This document shows, piece by piece, positions 60,589 to 64,000 of a DNA stretch of 64,000 nt (position 1 is its first letter; each line of letters begins with the position of its first letter). The notes beneath the pieces were generated by a model that was not told where the DNA came from, made no database searches, and saw only the letters and a program-made list of their open reading frames with translations. This DNA is from Streptomyces venezuelae. GTDB lineage: Bacteria > Actinomycetota > Actinomycetes > Streptomycetales > Streptomycetaceae. The stretch covers positions 806,001 to 870,000 of the forward strand of contig NZ_CP029192.1 of NCBI RefSeq assembly GCF_008642315.1. The letters are read 5' to 3'. Both the position numbers and the translations under genes were made by a program.

Positions 60589-61203
60589 TCAAATCCGGTA
60601 GCCGCCCCGGGGAACGGTCTCGATGACGGGCGGGGTGCCGAGCTTGGGCCGCAGGCGGCTGATCGTCGCCTTGACCGTGGTGGTGAACGGGTCCGTCGTC
60701 TCGTCCCACACCCGTCGCAGGAGTTCGTCGGCCGGGACGACCCGGCCCTCGGCCGCCAGCAGGTACTCCAGGACCGAGAACTCCTTGGGCGTGAGCGCCA
60801 GCCGCTCGCCGGCGCGCGTGGCGACCCGTCGTGCCGGGTCGAGTCTGAGGTCTCCGCGTACGAGCACCGGGGGCGGCGCGGTCCGCGAGCGGCGGCCGAG
60901 TGCGCGGACACGCGCCACCAGTTCGGCGTGGGCGACCGTGTCGGATGCGGCCAGGAGCAGCACGCGGGCGTGTGTCGGCCGTTTCGCCAGTCTTCGGCAG
61001 ACCTCGTCGCCGGACATGCCGGGCAGGTCCCGGGCGAGCACGACCACGTCGTAGTCGGTCACCGATGTGCGGGCTAGGACAGCGGCGCCGTCGGGGACGA
61101 CTTCGACCACCATGCCCTCGCGGCGGAGCGCCCGCGCCGCCGACCGGGCGGGCCCGGCGTGCTCCTCGGCGACCAGAACCCTCGTCGGAGTGGAGCTGAT
61201 CAT
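60589..61203 (-). CDS. Degenerate OmpR-type response regulator of TCS 2
   Basis: About 204 residues, close paralogue of the regulator at 1416-2069. The phospho-accepting Asp is Ala57 (VVLARDLP instead of VVLDRDLP), the conserved Thr is Ala85, and about 19 residues are missing, including the conserved Lys-Pro (PKPF). Only the Glu-Glu of the acidic pocket remains. The C-terminal winged helix is nearly identical to that of TCS 1 (LALTPKEF, VWDE, TTTVKATI, PPVIETVPRGGYRI). It should bind DNA independently of phosphorylation. ATG 61203 is chosen; GTG 61236 is possible. Confidence 0.92.
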   Translation of the reverse strand: MISSTPTRVLVAEEHAGPARSAARALRREGMVVEVVPDGAAVLARTSVTDYDVVVLARDLPGMSGDEVCRRLAKRPTHARVLLLAASDTVAHAELVARVRALGRRSRTAPPPVLVRGDLRLDPARRVATRAGERLALTPKEFSVLEYLLAAEGRVVPADELLRRVWDETTDPFTTTVKATISRLRPKLGTPPVIETVPRGGYRI

Positions 61204-61419
61204 GAAGTCCACGGTGCCCGAACGCCCGTCACGCACGGGTCACAGCCGGCGCGGTCTCGTGCGGGCCGGTTCCTGTGAGGCGGTCGCAGATCTTCGGACC
61301 GCGGTGTGACCGCCCGCCGCGTAGAAACGGAACCGCGTCACCGCAACGGCAGCCGGCAACTCACCGAGCCGCACGAGCCGCATCGAGGGGGAGACGGGCA
61401 CATGACGGATGTCCGGTCG

Positions 61420-64000
61420 TCAGCCCACGTGCAGCCGGTCGCAGGCGTCGTGCGTCGCGGGTTCCTCGTCGTCGCCGGGTCCCGCGACCGGGCCGATCTT
61501 CGCCGCGAGGTCCGCGCGCCGCTGGACGGCGAGTTTGCGGTAGGAACGCGTCAGGTGCTGTTCGACGGTGCTGATGGTGATGCAGAGCTTGTCGGCGATC
61601 TGCCGGTTGGTGTGGCCGCGGACGGCGAGCGTGGCCACACGCAGTTCGGCGTTGCTGAGTTCGTCGGGGTGTCGGCGGTTCCCGGCCGACCACGGCTGCT
61701 CGGCCGGGTGCGGGCTGCCCTGGTCGGCCGCGGACGGCGGCACGGGCATGCCGCACTCCCCCGCCAGTCGCTGCGCCTTGCGGGCCAGCGCCCTGGCCTG
61801 CCCGACCTTCCCGAGCTCCCGCTGCGTCCGGGCCAACTCGTCCAGGGCGCGGACGAGTTCGATGCGGTGTCCGGCGTCCCGCAGGATCTCGACGGCCTCG
61901 CCGAGGAGCGCCGGCCGGTGCACGGCCTTCAACGTGGCGGCGAGCACGCGCAGCGAGACGGCGCGCACCCAGCCGTTCCGCCCGCCCGCGAGGGCGAGTT
62001 GCTCCTCGGCGAGGGCGCGGGCGCGCTCGACGTCGCCCAGCGACAGATGGGCCTCGGCCGCGTCGGTGCGCCAGGGCACCAGGGCGGGCAGGTCGAAGCG
62101 CCGGCGCCGCATGAGGTCCCCGCAGGTGAGGAAGTCGTCCAGCGCGGCATAGGGGCGCCCCGCGGCCAGGAAGTAGTGGCCGCGGGCCCGGAGGTAGAGC
62201 AGTCCGTCGGTCGTCTGGAAGGCCGAGTCCGGTACGGGTACGGCGAGGTGCGCCGCCGCCTCGTCGAGCCGGCCCATCAGGGTGCCGGTGAACAGCGCGG
62301 TGGCGACGGGCGCGGCGACGGCCACGCCCCACCCCTCCGCCGGTACGAGGGCGAGCGCCGAACGCGCCAGCTTCCGCGCGGTGGTGAGGGCGCCCGCCCT
62401 GAGCTCCATGCGGGCTCTGGCGGCGGCCAGCAGCGCCTGCCACAGGGGCGCGCGCCGTTCGGCGGCCTCGTTGAGCAGCGTCTCGCACCAGAAGGCCGCC
62501 GCTTCGAGGCGGTCGGCGAGCACGAGGGAGTCGACGGCGACGAGGAGCGCCGTCACGGTGTCGTCGTCGAGCCGGGTGCTCTGCAGGATCTGTTCGGCCC
62601 TGACCACCACGTCCTTGCCCGGCCCGTCGAGGAGCGACTTCACCAGGCTCGCCGCCCGCCGGTGCGGGCTGCGGGCCAGGGCCGCCGCGTGCTGCGGGGT
62701 GGTGTCCTGCGCGGTCGTGTGCTCCGGTGTCCCCCCGGGGGCGGTGCAGTCGGCCGCGGCGAGCCCCGGGTAGGCGTACGTCAGCCAGAGGTGCGGGCAG
62801 TCGTGCCGGTGGGGTGTGCCGGTCCCGCTCCGGCCGGCCTGCGCGGCGCTCTGCCGCTCGACGGCGCGCAGGACGTCCAGGGCGCGTTCCGGGCGGCCGA
62901 ACCAGAGCAGGTGGCCGACGAGCGCGTCGGCGTGCCGGGTGCCGAGCCGCCCGTCGAGGGCGGCGGCCGTGAGTTCGGGCAGGTGCTGGGCGACGCCCGC
63001 CGGGTTGACGCGCCAGAGGGCCCGGGTGAGGGCGGCCCGTATCTCCAGGGACTGGTGGGCGTCGGTGCTGGTGTCGCGGGCGATGCGCAGACAGGTGAGG
63101 GCGAGGTCGACCTCGTCGTCGGCGAGGGCGCGCTCGGCGGCGTCGATCAGGGTGCGCCGCGCCCAGGGCGCGTCGACGGTCTCGGCGGCGATCAGGTGCC
63201 GTACGACCGCGGACGGGGCCCCTCCGTGCTCGTGCAGGACCCGGGCGCAACGCGCCTCGACGCGGGCGCGGTCGGCGGGCTCCAGGCTTCGCAGGGCCGC
63301 GGTGCGCCCCGCCTCGTGCCGGAACCAGCCCGCGTCGAGGAGCCCCGCCTCGTTCAGCGCGCGGAGGCTGCGCAGCAGCGATTCCCTGCTGGTGCCGAGG
63401 ACCTCCACGAGTTCGGCGAGCGACATGTCGGGGCCCGCGACCGCCAGCGCCCATGCGGTGCGGCGGGTGGCGAGGTCGCTGCGGTAGAGGCAGGTGGCGA
63501 CGGCACGGACGAAGGATTCTCCCGGTACGGGATCGCCGGAGGCGGCGTCGGCGGCGCCCGCGGCGCGGTGGTCCTCGATGAGCGCGCGGGTCAGGAGCGG
63601 GCTGCCGCCTCCCATGTGCAGCAGTTCGGGAACGAGCTTGCGCGTCCCCCACCCCGGCGCACCGAATGCAGAGATCATTTCTGCGACTCCGGACCGCTGG
63701 AGCGGGCCGAGCCTGATATTTCGGCAGCCGGGCAGACGCAGTAAATCGACGCGCAATCTCGCATTGCCCGCCAGGAAGTCGCTGTTCTCCCCCAGCACGA
63801 CCAGAATGCGGCTCACGGCCAGTCGGCGCGACAGGTAGAGGAGGCATTCGAGCGAGTCCTCGTCGGCATGCTGAACATCGTCGATACTGAGCACCAGGGG
63901 CCTTTCCCTGGCTTTTTCGAGCAGCAGTCCGCAGAGCTCGGGAATCCCGTCCATCGCCACGGCGGGCCGTTCGCCGGCCGCTCGTCGCGAGCGGGCCGAG
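61420..64000 (-). CDS. LAL-type LuxR regulator (N-terminus off window)
   Basis: At least 860 residues of a large ATP-binding LuxR-family activator; the frame is open beyond 64000, where the Walker A motif should lie. Visible are a Walker B-like LVLSIDDVQHAD, helical repeat regions resembling TPR, and a C-terminal LuxR helix-turn-helix (SNAELRVATLAVRGHTNRQIADKL...TVEQHLTRSYRKL). Such proteins activate antibiotic and polyketide/peptide clusters. A TTA codon at 63742-63744 suggests bldA control. The 216 bp downstream, before TCS 2, hold the regulator promoter and no other clear feature. Confidence 0.9.
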   Translation of the reverse strand, partial: SARSRRAAGERPAVAMDGIPELCGLLLEKARERPLVLSIDDVQHADEDSLECLLYLSRRLAVSRILVVLGENSDFLAGNARLRVDLLRLPGCRNIRLGPLQRSGVAEMISAFGAPGWGTRKLVPELLHMGGGSPLLTRALIEDHRAAGAADAASGDPVPGESFVRAVATCLYRSDLATRRTAWALAVAGPDMSLAELVEVLGTSRESLLRSLRALNEAGLLDAGWFRHEAGRTAALRSLEPADRARVEARCARVLHEHGGAPSAVVRHLIAAETVDAPWARRTLIDAAERALADDEVDLALTCLRIARDTSTDAHQSLEIRAALTRALWRVNPAGVAQHLPELTAAALDGRLGTRHADALVGHLLWFGRPERALDVLRAVERQSAAQAGRSGTGTPHRHDCPHLWLTYAYPGLAAADCTAPGGTPEHTTAQDTTPQHAAALARSPHRRAASLVKSLLDGPGKDVVVRAEQILQSTRLDDDTVTALLVAVDSLVLADRLEAAAFWCETLLNEAAERRAPLWQALLAAARARMELRAGALTTARKLARSALALVPAEGWGVAVAAPVATALFTGTLMGRLDEAAAHLAVPVPDSAFQTTDGLLYLRARGHYFLAAGRPYAALDDFLTCGDLMRRRRFDLPALVPWRTDAAEAHLSLGDVERARALAEEQLALAGGRNGWVRAVSLRVLAATLKAVHRPALLGEAVEILRDAGHRIELVRALDELARTQRELGKVGQARALARKAQRLAGECGMPVPPSAADQGSPHPAEQPWSAGNRRHPDELSNAELRVATLAVRGHTNRQIADKLCITISTVEQHLTRSYRKLAVQRRADLAAKIGPVAGPGDDEEPATHDACDRLHVG
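63742..63744 (-). promoter_or_regulatory. TTA codon in the LAL regulator gene
   Basis: TTA encodes the first of two adjacent leucines in the segment RVDLLRLPG. It is the third TTA codon found in cluster-type genes of this window; none was noticed in the housekeeping genes. Confidence 0.8.

Overview
The window is high-GC DNA from a Streptomyces-type actinomycete. The evidence is codon usage, GTG/TTG starts, rare TTA (bldA-type) codons, and neighbours typical of Streptomyces: a PAS-GGDEF-EAL protein beside a SCO0930-type lipoprotein, a class F sortase, LysX, StrR-like and LAL regulators, and an sdhCAB operon with a divergent LysR gene. No rRNA, tRNA, CRISPR array, intact transposase or phage gene was recognised.

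Positions 1-17.5 kb are one side of a biosynthetic cluster that makes the non-proteinogenic amino acids 4-hydroxyphenylglycine (Hpg) and 3,5-dihydroxyphenylglycine (Dpg). Running leftward are prephenate dehydrogenase, an aminotransferase (HpgT) fused to a degenerate Hmo-like domain, DpgA, DpgB, DpgC, an alpha/beta hydrolase, an MbtH-like protein and an ABC exporter that ends at a strong hairpin. A two-component system follows. Running rightward are HmaS, Hmo and a UvrA-like ATPase. No NRPS is present, so the assembly line is expected to lie left of position 1.

Positions 17.5-18.8 kb hold the wreckage of a ribose-type sugar ABC operon: a LacI head joined to the tail of RbsA, then a short RbsC. 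Positions 18.8-56.6 kb look like ordinary chromosome: an acyl-CoA ligase, sdhCAB with LysR, a VOC protein, an RmdA-like c-di-GMP enzyme, a DUF574 methyltransferase, a lipoprotein, Ppm-type mannosyltransferase, a class F sortase flanked by two similar membrane-anchored secreted proteins, LysX, a ROK-controlled sugar importer with a large putative glycosidase, CapA, a putative anti-sigma factor, an Fpg-type glycosylase and a SpoIIE-type phosphatase.

Positions 56.8-64 kb return to cluster-type genes, all leftward: a StrR/Bbr-family regulator, DAHP synthase, a second two-component system and a LAL (LuxR) regulator that runs off the window. Two perfect GTCCAA-N17-TTGGAC elements, the box known for Bbr/Tei15*-type regulators, lie at 11149 (upstream of hpgT-dpgABC) and at 56729 (upstream of the SpoIIE-type gene). 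They link the two distant regions.

The most unusual observation is the second two-component system. It is a close paralogue of the first, but its kinase has Asn in place of the phospho-accepting His. Its regulator has lost the phospho-accepting Asp, the conserved Thr and the conserved Lys. The DNA-binding domain and the ATP-binding domain are well preserved. Three genes of the two cluster regions (hmaS, the StrR-like gene, the LAL gene) carry TTA codons, suggesting bldA control.
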